The translations under genes were made by a program, and so were the position numbers. Below, piece after piece: positions 16,880 through 25,922 of a stretch of 64,000 nt of DNA. A model generated the notes under the pieces. It was not told the origin of the DNA and did no database searches. It saw only the letters and a list, made by a program, of their open reading frames with translations. Each line of letters starts with the position of its first letter. Position 1 is the first letter of the stretch. This DNA comes from Stenotrophomonas sp. BIGb0135 (lineage in GTDB: Bacteria; Pseudomonadota; Gammaproteobacteria; Xanthomonadales; Xanthomonadaceae), in contig NZ_JANUDX010000007.1 of NCBI RefSeq assembly GCF_024810105.1, forward strand, positions 62,001 through 126,000. Reading direction: 5' to 3'.

Positions 16880-17728
16880 TTACTTTTTACTGATACTTCC
16901 GACGAGCAGTTCACCCGCTCGCTGTTCGATCCGATGCCAGTCCTTCAGCGCTGCGCGGACATAGGTAACCCTGGCGCGAATGCGGTATTCCGGGAGAATG
17001 AAAAAGTGATCGCACTCAGGCAACTCGCTCTCCTCACTCCTGATCATCCGCCCTTCGCTGAAGCGGACGCCGGATTCAGTCACCCCGCGGGATGTGCATT
17101 TGACGATGGTCTGGATGTCGCCGTTCCGATCACGGGCCACGTACCAATCCCGATGTGAGCGGTCCTGCATGCCCGGTGCGTCGTCTGCCAAGCCGCGCGC
17201 ACGCAGGTACGCACGTATTCGTTCCATGTCAGCGTAATAGGGAACCAGGCCATGGACTTCCTCCCCCTGCAGCCTGAGCTTCAGCGATGCTGCGGGGTCA
17301 TCCCGTTCAAAAGCCATCGGCGTGTATGCATTCCGTAGCGATTGGTGGACGTCGATCCGATCAACATAGCTGTAGTTGATGCTGAGTGTCCGCGCGAAAA
17401 CGTCCTTGTTGAACGATTTTCGCTCCCCCGGCTTGAACGGCTGCAACGACGGATACTCCAACGCCAAGGCAAAACTTCCGTCGTGTTCCGTCCCGATCTG
17501 GTTATCGAAGTAGTTTTGCGGCAGCTCCAGCAGATACGGGCCTACGCAGGCCTGCTTCAAGGGCACCGGATCGGCATAGGCATCCTGCGGCCCTACGCTG
17601 CGCTGTCGCGTGCAGCCCTGCTCGTTGGTCTGGGTGCGCTCCACTGGCGTCTGCTCCGGCTGTCTCGCACAGGCTGCCAGCGGCAGCAGCGCGGCCAGGA
17701 CCAGCGTGCGTAATGCATGACACGTCAT
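16880..17728 (-). CDS. putative immunity lipoprotein, paralogue 1 (first gene of island)
   Basis: A 282-residue lipoprotein (lipobox LAAC; GGAGG 10 bases before the ATG). It carries the shared block up to EYPSLQPFKPGER and then the most divergent C-terminal half of the five (KSFNKDVFARTLSINYSYVDR, HGLVPYYADMERIRAYLRARG, CDHFFILPEY), although the YSYVDRIDVHQSL segment recalls paralogue 4. It is the first gene of the probable operon and has no effector before it, so it is an orphan immunity gene or its effector was deleted. The 70-base spacer to the lrp gene must hold the operon promoter; no clear -35/-10 is visible. Confidence 0.72.
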   Translation of the reverse strand: MTCHALRTLVLAALLPLAACARQPEQTPVERTQTNEQGCTRQRSVGPQDAYADPVPLKQACVGPYLLELPQNYFDNQIGTEHDGSFALALEYPSLQPFKPGERKSFNKDVFARTLSINYSYVDRIDVHQSLRNAYTPMAFERDDPAASLKLRLQGEEVHGLVPYYADMERIRAYLRARGLADDAPGMQDRSHRDWYVARDRNGDIQTIVKCTSRGVTESGVRFSEGRMIRSEESELPECDHFFILPEYRIRARVTYVRAALKDWHRIEQRAGELLVGSISKK

Positions 17729-17797
17729 CCCACTGCATCCTCCATTGATGCGCACATGCCGACGAATGTACCCGACTACGGCGGTCGCCGTCCGGGA

Positions 17798-18280
17798 TCA
17801 CTCCAGCTGTGACAACGGCAATGCCCGGAAATCCTTCACCGTGCGCAGCACGAAGCTGGAATTGACGTCGGCCACGCCGGCGGCGTTGAGCAGCTTGTCC
17901 AGCAGGAAACTGGAGAAATGCTCCAGGTCGCGTACGTAGATGTGCAGCAGGTAGTCCATGTCGCCCGTGAGCGCGTGGCACGCCACTACTTCGTCCCACT
18001 CCAGCACGCTGTCGGCGAACACGCCGATGGCGTGCTGGTCGTGCTTCTCCAGCTGCACGCGCACGAAGGCCTGCAGGCCCAGGCCGATCTGGCGTGGCTC
18101 CAGCCGCGCGCCGTAACCGGCGATCACGCCTTCGCTCTCCAGCCGCTGCACGCGGCGCAGGCAGGCCGACGGGGACAGGTTCACCCGGGCGGCGAGTTCG
18201 GCATTGGTGGCGCGGCCGTGCTGCTGGATTTCGGCCAGCAGGCGCAGATCCGTGCGGTCGAACTGAGGTTCCCCGGCCAT
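17798..18280 (-). CDS. Lrp/AsnC-family transcriptional regulator
   Basis: A 160-residue regulator. Residues 7-60 form the winged helix-turn-helix (FDRTDLRLLAEIQQHGRATNAELAARVNLSPSACLRR in two parts), followed by the RAM/AsnC ligand-binding domain (VACHALTGDMDYLLHIYVRDL is the typical core). ATG 18280 gives the standard family length; the open frame upstream is in the divergent promoter. It is divergent from phhA, an arrangement in which such proteins sense an amino acid and control its catabolism, so control of phenylalanine breakdown is a reasonable inference. Confidence 0.92.
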   Translation of the reverse strand: MAGEPQFDRTDLRLLAEIQQHGRATNAELAARVNLSPSACLRRVQRLESEGVIAGYGARLEPRQIGLGLQAFVRVQLEKHDQHAIGVFADSVLEWDEVVACHALTGDMDYLLHIYVRDLEHFSSFLLDKLLNAAGVADVNSSFVLRTVKDFRALPLSQLE

Positions 18281-18407
18281 TGCTGCTCCGCAACATGAGA
18301 TGTACGCAAGGATATTGCGCCAAACGGGCAGATCCGTGCAACTTTGCAACCCCCTTGCGTGCCCCCTGCCCTAGCATCGTCAGATGACTTCCCAGGAGAC
18401 CACCACG

Positions 18408-19304
18408 ATGGAAACCGCCACCGCCCCGCGCCGCGTCGAACACCAGCAGACCGACAAGGGCTACGTGCCGGTCTATACCACCGCCGTGGTTGAACAGCCC
18501 TGGGACACCTACACCGCCGACGACCACGCGACCTGGAGCACCCTGTACAAGCGCCAGCGCGAGCTGCTCGAGGGCCGTGCCAGCAAGGAGTTCCTGTACG
18601 CGCAGGACGAGATGGGCATGAGCGCGCACATGATTCCGCGCTTCGACCAGCTCAACGAGGTCCTGGGCGCGGCGACGGGCTGGACCCTCGTAGGCGTGGA
18701 AGGGCTGTTGCCGGAGCTGGACTTCTTCGACCACCTGGCCAACCGGCGTTTCCCGGTGACCTGGTGGATCCGCCGCCCGGACCAGATCGACTACATCGCC
18801 GAGCCGGACATGTTCCACGACTTGTTCGGCCACGTACCGCTACTGATGAACCCGGTGTTTGCCGACTACATGGCCGCCTATGGCCGCGGCGGCGTGAAGG
18901 CGCATGCGATCGGCCCCGAGGCGCTGCAGCATCTCACCCGGCTGTACTGGTACACGGTGGAGTTCGGCCTGATCAACACCGACGAGGGCCTGCGCATCTA
19001 CGGTGCCGGCATCGTCTCGTCCAAGGGCGAGTCGCTGTACTCGCTGGAATCGGCGGCACCGAACCGCATCGGCTTCGACCTGGAGCGGATCATGCGCACC
19101 CGCTACCGCATCGACACCTTCCAGAAGACCTACTTCGTCATCGACAGTTTCGAGCAGTTGATGGAAGCGACGGCGCCGGACTTCACGCCGATCTACGCGG
19201 CGCTGGAAGCCAGGGATCATCTGCCCGCCGGTGAGGTGCAGGACGGCGACCGCGTGTTCCAGAAGGGCACCGGCGAAGGCTGGGAAGACGGCGGCGACGT
19301 GTGA
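18408..19304 (+). CDS. phhA: phenylalanine-4-hydroxylase
   Basis: A 298-residue pterin-dependent monooxygenase converting L-phenylalanine to L-tyrosine. The iron ligands are present: the two histidines in FHDLFGHVPLL and the glutamate in YWYTVEFGLI, together with the conserved PDMFHD and GAGIVSSKGE regions. The ATG at 18408 is chosen over an in-frame ATG at 18384 because AGGAG lies nine bases upstream of it. The bacterial, non-regulated form is expected: it lacks an ACT domain and has the usual length. It is transcribed away from the Lrp-type regulator gene. No pterin carbinolamine dehydratase gene (phhB) is seen next to it. Confidence 0.95.
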   Translation: METATAPRRVEHQQTDKGYVPVYTTAVVEQPWDTYTADDHATWSTLYKRQRELLEGRASKEFLYAQDEMGMSAHMIPRFDQLNEVLGAATGWTLVGVEGLLPELDFFDHLANRRFPVTWWIRRPDQIDYIAEPDMFHDLFGHVPLLMNPVFADYMAAYGRGGVKAHAIGPEALQHLTRLYWYTVEFGLINTDEGLRIYGAGIVSSKGESLYSLESAAPNRIGFDLERIMRTRYRIDTFQKTYFVIDSFEQLMEATAPDFTPIYAALEARDHLPAGEVQDGDRVFQKGTGEGWEDGGDV

Positions 19305-19335
19305 GCCAGAGTGCGGGTCCGCTATCCTGACCCGC

Positions 19336-19989
19336 ATGACCGACATTTTCGCTTCCCTGCGCGTTACCGCTGTCGATTTCGACGATGACGTTGTTCTGCT
19401 GTCGCTCGCCGATGGCCGCCGGACCCGGCAGCCGTTGCGGTGGACACCTGCGCTGCACGAGGCCGACGCCCTGCAGCGCGCGGGCTGGGTACCCACCGTC
19501 GACGGCCTGGGTGTGAACTGGCCGACCCTGCTTCCGGTGCAGGACCACGGCGTGGTCGATGTGCCCAACCAGGTGTGGGATGACCGTTACGAGGCGGCGC
19601 TGGCACGGCTGCAGTCGGCCGCATGGTCGCTGGATGCACTGTCCGACCAGGACCAGCAACTGGTCGCGCTGTGGCGCATGGAGGCGGACATCAACAACGG
19701 CGGCTTCATGCAGTTCCTGTGCAACTGGGGCGATCCCACCTGCCAGCTCGCATTGCGTGCGCTGCAGGCGATGGGCGCGGTGAAGACGCACGCGATCCTG
19801 GCCGGCATGCGCGGGCTGCTGGACCGCCTGGAGGACGATCCGGCGATCCAGGAACTGCAGGACCTGTATGGCGCGATGAGCGAGGACGAACAGCAGGCGC
19901 TGGACGACTTCGACGCGGCCTACTTCGAGCGGCCCGAGGACCTGGCGCGGCTGGGCCTGCTGCACTTCGGGCCCGAGCCGCTGGCGTAG
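19336..19989 (+). CDS. DUF2442-DUF4375 (DMP19-like) fusion protein
   Basis: A 217-residue cytoplasmic protein with two recognisable parts. Residues 5-70 look like DUF2442 (VTAVDFDDDVVLLSLADGR, WVPTVDGLGVNWPTL). Residues 80-217 look like the DUF4375/DMP19 domain (MEADINNGGFMQFLCNWG, then an acidic helical end). DUF2442 often occurs near toxin-antitoxin genes, and DMP19 proteins mimic DNA, but neither role can be claimed here. It starts 31 bases after phhA and could be cotranscribed. The acidic character (many D/E in the last 80 residues) fits the DMP19 type. Confidence 0.7.
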   Translation: MTDIFASLRVTAVDFDDDVVLLSLADGRRTRQPLRWTPALHEADALQRAGWVPTVDGLGVNWPTLLPVQDHGVVDVPNQVWDDRYEAALARLQSAAWSLDALSDQDQQLVALWRMEADINNGGFMQFLCNWGDPTCQLALRALQAMGAVKTHAILAGMRGLLDRLEDDPAIQELQDLYGAMSEDEQQALDDFDAAYFERPEDLARLGLLHFGPEPLA

Positions 19990-20016
19990 CGCCGGGCACG
20001 GGCGCGGCATGACCGG

Positions 20017-21117
20017 TCAGCGCGGATAGGCCAGCAGCAGCACCAGGTCATCTTCGCCCACCTGCTGCAGCGCATGCAGGCTGCCGGTGCGGGTCAGCAG
20101 TGCATCTCCCGCGCCTACGTCGTACTGCTTGCCGTCCAGCACGTAGCTGCCCTGCCCGCTGACGATGTAGTAGATCTCGTCCTTGTGCTGCGGGTGCAGG
20201 CCGATGCCGGCGCCCTTGTGCAGCACGCGCTTGCGCAGCACGAACGGCAGCTCATCGGCGGCGAAGAACGGGTAGGCGGTGGTCGGGCCGGCACCACCAT
20301 GGGGGCCGGGCTGGGTGATTGCGATGTCGCGTTCGTGTACCACGCGCGAGGGTTTCGACGCATCTGCGCCCTGCCCCGCACTGCGCACGTCGCAATCGAT
20401 GTCGCGTGTCAGCGCAGCCTTCAGCGCAGGCTGCAGCCCAACCCAGTCGCGCACGACCAGGCAGGCGACGGCGTTCGCACCGGCGGTACTGAAGTGCGTG
20501 CCGTCGGCCTTGTTCTGTTCGGGCACGAACAGGAAGTACGGCTTGGCGCCCTGCTCGCCCAACGCGCGGATCCAGCGCGTGGAGCTGTCGTTGAGATCGA
20601 TCAGCGCGATCTGCTCGCGGGCGGCCAGCTGCTTCATGGCCTGGGTGTACAGCGCGTGCGTATCCAGCAGCGAGCCGAAGTCGTAGAGCAGCCGCGCCAC
20701 CGGAGTGATCAGCACGGGCGTGGCGCCTTTGTCGCGGGCCAGCTGCACGTAGCGCATCAGGAACTGCGGGTACGCCGTGGCAGGATCGGTATGACGGGTG
20801 GGATCTTCGACCTTGGCATCGTTGTGCCCGAACTGGATCAGCAGCACGTCACCGCGCTGGAGTTCGGCGGCGATCGCGTCCAGGCGTTTCTCGTCGATGA
20901 AGCTGCGCGTGCTGCGGCCGCCCTTGGCATGGTTGCGCACCTCCCACACGGCCGGATCGAGATAGCCCTGCAGGGCCTGGCCCCAACCGGCTTGCGGCGC
21001 ACGCTCGGGGCCGTATTCGGCGGCGGTGGAGTCGCCGGCAATGAAGACGCGGTGCGGGGCGCACAGCGCGCTGAACGCGGCGAGCAGCAGCGACAGGGAC
21101 AGCATCAAACGCAACAT
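20017..21117 (-). CDS. rhamnogalacturonan acetylesterase (CE12-like SGNH) fused to cupin
   Basis: A 366-residue exported protein. After a signal peptide (MLRLMLSLSLLLAAFSALC) come the SGNH/CE12 blocks: IAGDSTAA with the catalytic Ser, the oxyanion Gly in NHAKGGRSTRSF, FGHND and DGTHFS with the Asp/His. This part would remove acetyl groups from rhamnogalacturonan-type pectin. From about residue 260 to the end is a cupin domain (HPQHKDEIYYIVSGQG, VGAGDALLTRTGSLHAL), which is not part of the normal CE12 enzyme. ATG 21117 has AGGAG seven bases upstream. It lies downstream of kduI-kduD on the same strand, separated by hairpins. Confidence 0.82.
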   Translation of the reverse strand: MLRLMLSLSLLLAAFSALCAPHRVFIAGDSTAAEYGPERAPQAGWGQALQGYLDPAVWEVRNHAKGGRSTRSFIDEKRLDAIAAELQRGDVLLIQFGHNDAKVEDPTRHTDPATAYPQFLMRYVQLARDKGATPVLITPVARLLYDFGSLLDTHALYTQAMKQLAAREQIALIDLNDSSTRWIRALGEQGAKPYFLFVPEQNKADGTHFSTAGANAVACLVVRDWVGLQPALKAALTRDIDCDVRSAGQGADASKPSRVVHERDIAITQPGPHGGAGPTTAYPFFAADELPFVLRKRVLHKGAGIGLHPQHKDEIYYIVSGQGSYVLDGKQYDVGAGDALLTRTGSLHALQQVGEDDLVLLLAYPR

Positions 21118-21179
21118 GGTCATGCTCCTGGAGAGCGGCTGGCCAACGGCCGGCACCACCGGCGTGCATCTGGGGGAAA

Positions 21180-21268
21180 GCCCCCTGCGTCAGGGGGCGA
21201 CCGCGAAGCGGTGGGGAATCGAAAGTAACGTCGCGCGGGGCCCACGATCTGCAGCGCAGACCGTGGGC
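21180..21268 (-). terminator. two hairpins between kduD and the CE12 esterase gene
   Basis: Stem 1 pairs 21240-21251 with 21255-21266 approximately (CCCACG / CGTGGG arms). Stem 2 is a perfect 8-bp pair, 21180-21187 with 21191-21198. They follow kduD and should reduce read-through into the esterase gene. Confidence 0.5.
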
Positions 21269-21290
21269 GCGCCAGCGCGCAGCGACGGCG

Positions 21291-22046
21291 TTACCGCGCG
21301 AGCCAGCCGCCATCCACCGGCAGCACCGCGCCGTTGACGTAATCCGAGGCGCTGGACGCCAGGAACACGGCGGTGCCGCCGAGGTCTTCCGGCGTGCCCC
21401 AGCGCGCGGCCGGGATGCGGTCGAGGATGGACTTGTTGCGGTCCTGGTCGGCGCGCAGCGCGGCGGTGTTGTCGGTGGCCATGTAGCCCGGGGCGATCGC
21501 GTTGACGTTGATGCCCTTGCTGGCCCACTCGTTGGCAAGCAGGCGGGTGATGCCGGCGATGCCGCTCTTGCTGGCGGTGTAGGACGGCACCCGGATGCCG
21601 CCCTGGAAGGACAGCATGGAGGCGATGTTGATGATCTTGCCGCGGCCCTGGGCGATGAAGTGCCTGCCGGCGGCCTGCGAGATGAAGAACGCGGACTTGA
21701 TGTTGACGTTCATGACGTCATCCCAGTCCTGCTCGCTGAAGTCCACCGCGTCGGCGCGGCGGATCAGGCCGGCGTTGTTGACCAGGATATCCAGGCCACC
21801 GAGGCCCTCGATGGTTTCGCGGATGACCCGCTCCACCGGCTCGATGCTGATCAGGTTGGCTTCGATCGCCAGGCAGCGGCGGCCCAGCGCGGTGATGGCG
21901 GCGATGGTCTCGGTGGGCGGCTGGATGCCCGCCACGGCGACGTCGGCACCGGCCTGCGCCAGTGCCACCGCGATGCCCTGCCCCAGGCCGGTGTTGCCAC
22001 CGGTGACCAGGGCGACCTTGCCTTCCAGACTGAACGGATTAGCCAT
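21291..22046 (-). CDS. kduD: 2-dehydro-3-deoxy-D-gluconate 5-dehydrogenase
   Basis: A 251-residue short-chain dehydrogenase. The Rossmann motif is TGGNTGLGQG, the NNAG block is present (LVNNAGLIRRAD), and the catalytic residues are in IASMLSFQGG (Ser), SYTASKSG (Tyr-x-x-x-Lys). It reduces 2,5-diketo-3-deoxygluconate to KDG in the unsaturated uronate pathway. The GNTGLGQ and VPSYTASKSGIAGITR segments and the end DGGWLAR are typical of KduD. It lies downstream of kduI, 66 bases away, with a hairpin in the gap. Confidence 0.93.
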   Translation of the reverse strand: MANPFSLEGKVALVTGGNTGLGQGIAVALAQAGADVAVAGIQPPTETIAAITALGRRCLAIEANLISIEPVERVIRETIEGLGGLDILVNNAGLIRRADAVDFSEQDWDDVMNVNIKSAFFISQAAGRHFIAQGRGKIINIASMLSFQGGIRVPSYTASKSGIAGITRLLANEWASKGINVNAIAPGYMATDNTAALRADQDRNKSILDRIPAARWGTPEDLGGTAVFLASSASDYVNGAVLPVDGGWLAR

Positions 22047-22078
22047 TGCGTATGCGGTCCTTTTCCAATGCGGCACAG

Positions 22079-22105
22079 GCGCCGCCCGCACGCTGCGGGC
22101 GGCGC
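22079..22105 (-). terminator. perfect 12-bp hairpin between kduI and kduD
   Basis: Arms 22079-22090 and 22094-22105 pair perfectly around CGC. It sits between the two kdu genes and may lower kduD expression relative to kduI or stabilise the upstream mRNA. Confidence 0.6.
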
Positions 22106-22112
22106 ATCGGGG

Positions 22113-23174
<1,062 letters not shown>

Positions 23175-24236
23175 CTAATCCTCCGGCGGCTGGCAGGAAT
23201 CGCGCACGATCAGGTGCGGGCGCACGCTGGCGATCTGCAGCGCGGCCTGGCCGTCGGGCTGGATCAGCATCGCGGCCGCGGTGCGCCCGGTGTCACGGGT
23301 GTGGCGGCGCACCGAGGTGAGCGACGGCCACAGGCGCGAGGCCAGCGGGCTGTCGTCGTAGCCGATGATCGACAGCTGCCGCGGGATGTTGATGCCCGCG
23401 CGCAGCGCGACCTTGTAGATACCCGCGGCCATTTCGTCGTTGCCGGTGAAGATCGCGGTCGGGCGCTGCTTGCCCAGCAGCAGCTTCTCGGCGGCGGCCA
23501 CGCCGGATTCGAAGGTGTAGCCGGCCTCGACGATGCGCGCTGGCGGCAGTTCGATGCCGCGTTGGGCCAGGGCGTCGATGAAGCCGGCGGTACGTTCGTG
23601 TGCCGATCGGTAGGCACTGGGGCCGGTGACCAGCGCGATGTCGCGGTGGCCCAGCGAGAGCAGGTAATCGGCGGCTTCGGCCGCGCCATCGCGGTCGTGG
23701 GTGACCACCATCTGCGAGGTGTCGTCCAGCGGCAGCGAGGCGATGCGGGTGAAGCGGCAGCCGATCTCGTCGAGCATGTCCACCAGCGCCTGGTCCTCGG
23801 ACGCGCGCGGCACCAGGATCACGCCATGCAGCTTCTGCTGCTGCACGAAGCGGCGCACGCCGTCGATGTAGCCCGGACTGCGCGAGTCGCAGGGATGCAC
23901 CACCAGCTCGAAGCTGGAGCCGCGCAGCGCATCCAGGGCGCCGTACTGCATGTCCACGATGTACTGCGCGGTGGGGTTGTCGTAGACCATGCCGATCAGG
24001 AACGAGCGTCGGAACGCCAGGCCACGCGCCAGCGGATCGGGCGCGTAGCCGACCTCGCGCATCAGCGCCTCGACCTTTTCACGGGTGTCTTTGCGCACCA
24101 GCGGCGAGTTGTTGATGATGCGCGAGACGGTCTTCTTGGATACCCCGGACAGGCGCGCGATGTCATTGATCGTGGCGGCCTTGCCCTTGGTCAATCCGTG
24201 CGGCGGCATCGGATCGGTTTTGCTGCGCAATGACAT
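23175..24236 (-). CDS. LacI-family transcriptional regulator of the uronate locus
   Basis: A 353-residue repressor. The helix-turn-helix is ATINDIARLSGVSKKTVSRI and the hinge ends near RKDTREKVEALM; the sugar-binding core follows (FLIGMVYDNPTAQYIVDMQYG, ALVTGPSAYRSAHER, AIFTGNDEMAAGIY, IIGYDDSPLASRLWPSLTSV). ATG 24236 is used; an upstream TTG would add three residues. It begins 43 bases after the GH43 gene and precedes kduI, so it sits inside the cluster it probably controls. KDG or a related keto-deoxy sugar acid is the likely inducer; this is an inference from the neighbours. Confidence 0.88.
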   Translation of the reverse strand: MSLRSKTDPMPPHGLTKGKAATINDIARLSGVSKKTVSRIINNSPLVRKDTREKVEALMREVGYAPDPLARGLAFRRSFLIGMVYDNPTAQYIVDMQYGALDALRGSSFELVVHPCDSRSPGYIDGVRRFVQQQKLHGVILVPRASEDQALVDMLDEIGCRFTRIASLPLDDTSQMVVTHDRDGAAEAADYLLSLGHRDIALVTGPSAYRSAHERTAGFIDALAQRGIELPPARIVEAGYTFESGVAAAEKLLLGKQRPTAIFTGNDEMAAGIYKVALRAGINIPRQLSIIGYDDSPLASRLWPSLTSVRRHTRDTGRTAAAMLIQPDGQAALQIASVRPHLIVRDSCQPPED

Positions 24237-24279
24237 GTCGTTCAAACCGGGGATGAGTCAGGGGATTCTAGCGGGCCGT

Positions 24280-25857
24280 TCAATCCAGGGCCCGGTAGCG
24301 GAAATGGCGGAACCGCACCTTGCCCTCACCGGCGGCGTACAGGGCCGGCTTCAGGGCGAGGAACTTCCCGGCCACATTGTGATGGTAGCCGGAGACTTCC
24401 ATCTGAACCGGGTACTTCTGCCAGGTCTGGCCGTCGGCGCTGGTATGGATGGTGACGATGTGGCGGTTGTTGGTCACCCGCAGCCAGAGCCGGCCGCCCT
24501 TGGTGCTGGGCGCGAGCCGGGTGGGGCGCTCCTCGCCGTAGCGGTGCATGACGAAGGCCTCGCCGTTGCTGCCCACGCCGGCGTACAGGCGGTCGCTGTA
24601 GAAGAGCAGGGCACCGCCCACCGCGCCGGGACCGACCTCCATCTCCACCTCGAACTGGTAGGCCGGATCGCCAGCGATGGCGGTCAGCGGGGAGGCGTCC
24701 CGCGGGGTCAGGCCCTTGCCCTGCAGCAGCAGGCCGTCGCCGCTGAAGTCCAGGCGCCGGTACTCGTCCTGGGCGGGGTTGAAGAACGACCACTGCGCGC
24801 CGAGGGCAGGGCCCTTGAAGTCATCCGACAGCGCCATGCCATGCGCGCCCACCGAGGCACCCGCCGGCTTGCGCAGCGGCTGGCCCAGATCACCGCCCTT
24901 GGCCACGAACCAGCCGTCGGCGGTCCATTCGATCGGCTCCAGCAGGGCCTGGCGGCCGAGCGTCCAGTACCCGTTCTCGTAACCGTGGTACATCATCCAC
25001 CAGCGCCCGTCGGTGCCCTCGATGACGGTGGCGTGGCCACGCGACCACCAGGGCTCCGACGCCGACTGGGTACGCATGATCGGGTTGTTGGGCGCGTTCA
25101 CCCACGGCCCATGGATGGAGCGCGAGCGGGCCGTGATCACCATGTGCCCGGTGGGCGGGCCGGCGGTGCCACCCACGGCGGTGGTCATGTAGTACCAGCC
25201 ATCGCGGAAATTGATCTTCGGCCCTTCCTGCGCATAGGCCTCCACGTCCCAGCTTTCCGGGTATTTCCAGCCGTCGTAGACGTGCCTGGGCGTGCCGACC
25301 ACGCTCAGGCCATCATCGGCCAGCTGCACGTAGGCGCCGCCGCTGAGGAACAGGTAGCGCTTGCCGTCTTCGCCCACCGCGTGGCCGGGATCGATATAGC
25401 CGCCCAGCCCGATGTCGATCGGCTCGCTCCACGGGCCCTTGATGTGGTCGGCCCAGACCACGAAGTTGCTGCGGGCCTCGGCGGTGCGCGCGGGAAAGTA
25501 GATGAAGTAGCGGCCCTGGTGCTTGACGATGTCCGGTGCCCAGATCGCGCCCACGTTCCTGGTGATCGCATGACCCAGCGGCTGCCAGTTGACCAGGTCG
25601 CGCGAGTGCCAGATCGGCAGGCCGGGGTAGGCGTCGAACGAGGACAGGGTGAGGTAGTAGTCCTCGCCATCCTTGAGCACGGAGGGGTCGGGATGGTCGC
25701 CGGCCAGCACCGGGTTGAGGAAGGTGCCATTGCCGAGGTCGGCCTGGCGCTGGTGCTCGATGCCCCGCTTCCATGGCGTGGTGGGTGGGGCGGAGTGTAC
25801 CGCCGTGGCCAGCAGCAGGCCGGCGGCGAGGCCGGCCAGGGTCTTGCACAGGGTCAT
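24280..25857 (-). CDS. GH43 family glycoside hydrolase, exported
   Basis: A 525-residue exported enzyme with signal peptide (AGLAAGLLLATAVHS|A). The five-bladed beta-propeller active-site acids are visible: Asp near residue 57 in GDHPDPSVLKD (general base), the second Asp in AIWAPDIVKHQGRY and the Glu in AQEGPKINFRDGWYYMTT (general acid). Residues from about 340 (MALSDDFKGPALGAQWSFF) form a C-terminal beta-sandwich (DUF1349/XynB2 type). Likely substrates are arabinan or xylan side chains of pectic polymers; family GH43 includes arabinofuranosidases and xylosidases. It is downstream of the TRAP genes in the same direction. Confidence 0.9.
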   Translation of the reverse strand: MTLCKTLAGLAAGLLLATAVHSAPPTTPWKRGIEHQRQADLGNGTFLNPVLAGDHPDPSVLKDGEDYYLTLSSFDAYPGLPIWHSRDLVNWQPLGHAITRNVGAIWAPDIVKHQGRYFIYFPARTAEARSNFVVWADHIKGPWSEPIDIGLGGYIDPGHAVGEDGKRYLFLSGGAYVQLADDGLSVVGTPRHVYDGWKYPESWDVEAYAQEGPKINFRDGWYYMTTAVGGTAGPPTGHMVITARSRSIHGPWVNAPNNPIMRTQSASEPWWSRGHATVIEGTDGRWWMMYHGYENGYWTLGRQALLEPIEWTADGWFVAKGGDLGQPLRKPAGASVGAHGMALSDDFKGPALGAQWSFFNPAQDEYRRLDFSGDGLLLQGKGLTPRDASPLTAIAGDPAYQFEVEMEVGPGAVGGALLFYSDRLYAGVGSNGEAFVMHRYGEERPTRLAPSTKGGRLWLRVTNNRHIVTIHTSADGQTWQKYPVQMEVSGYHHNVAGKFLALKPALYAAGEGKVRFRHFRYRALD

Positions 25858-25922
25858 CGCAGGTCTCCGCAGTTCAATGGCGGGACGCGCGCGTGCAGGC
25901 CGCGTCCCGGGCACCACCCGGC

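Noticed and set aside
11408..17728. A type VI secretion island
   Set aside because: No Hcp, VgrG, PAAR or other T6SS genes are present. The effector's C-terminus matches the T4SS-type XVIPCD better, although similar immunity lipoproteins occur with T6SS toxins.
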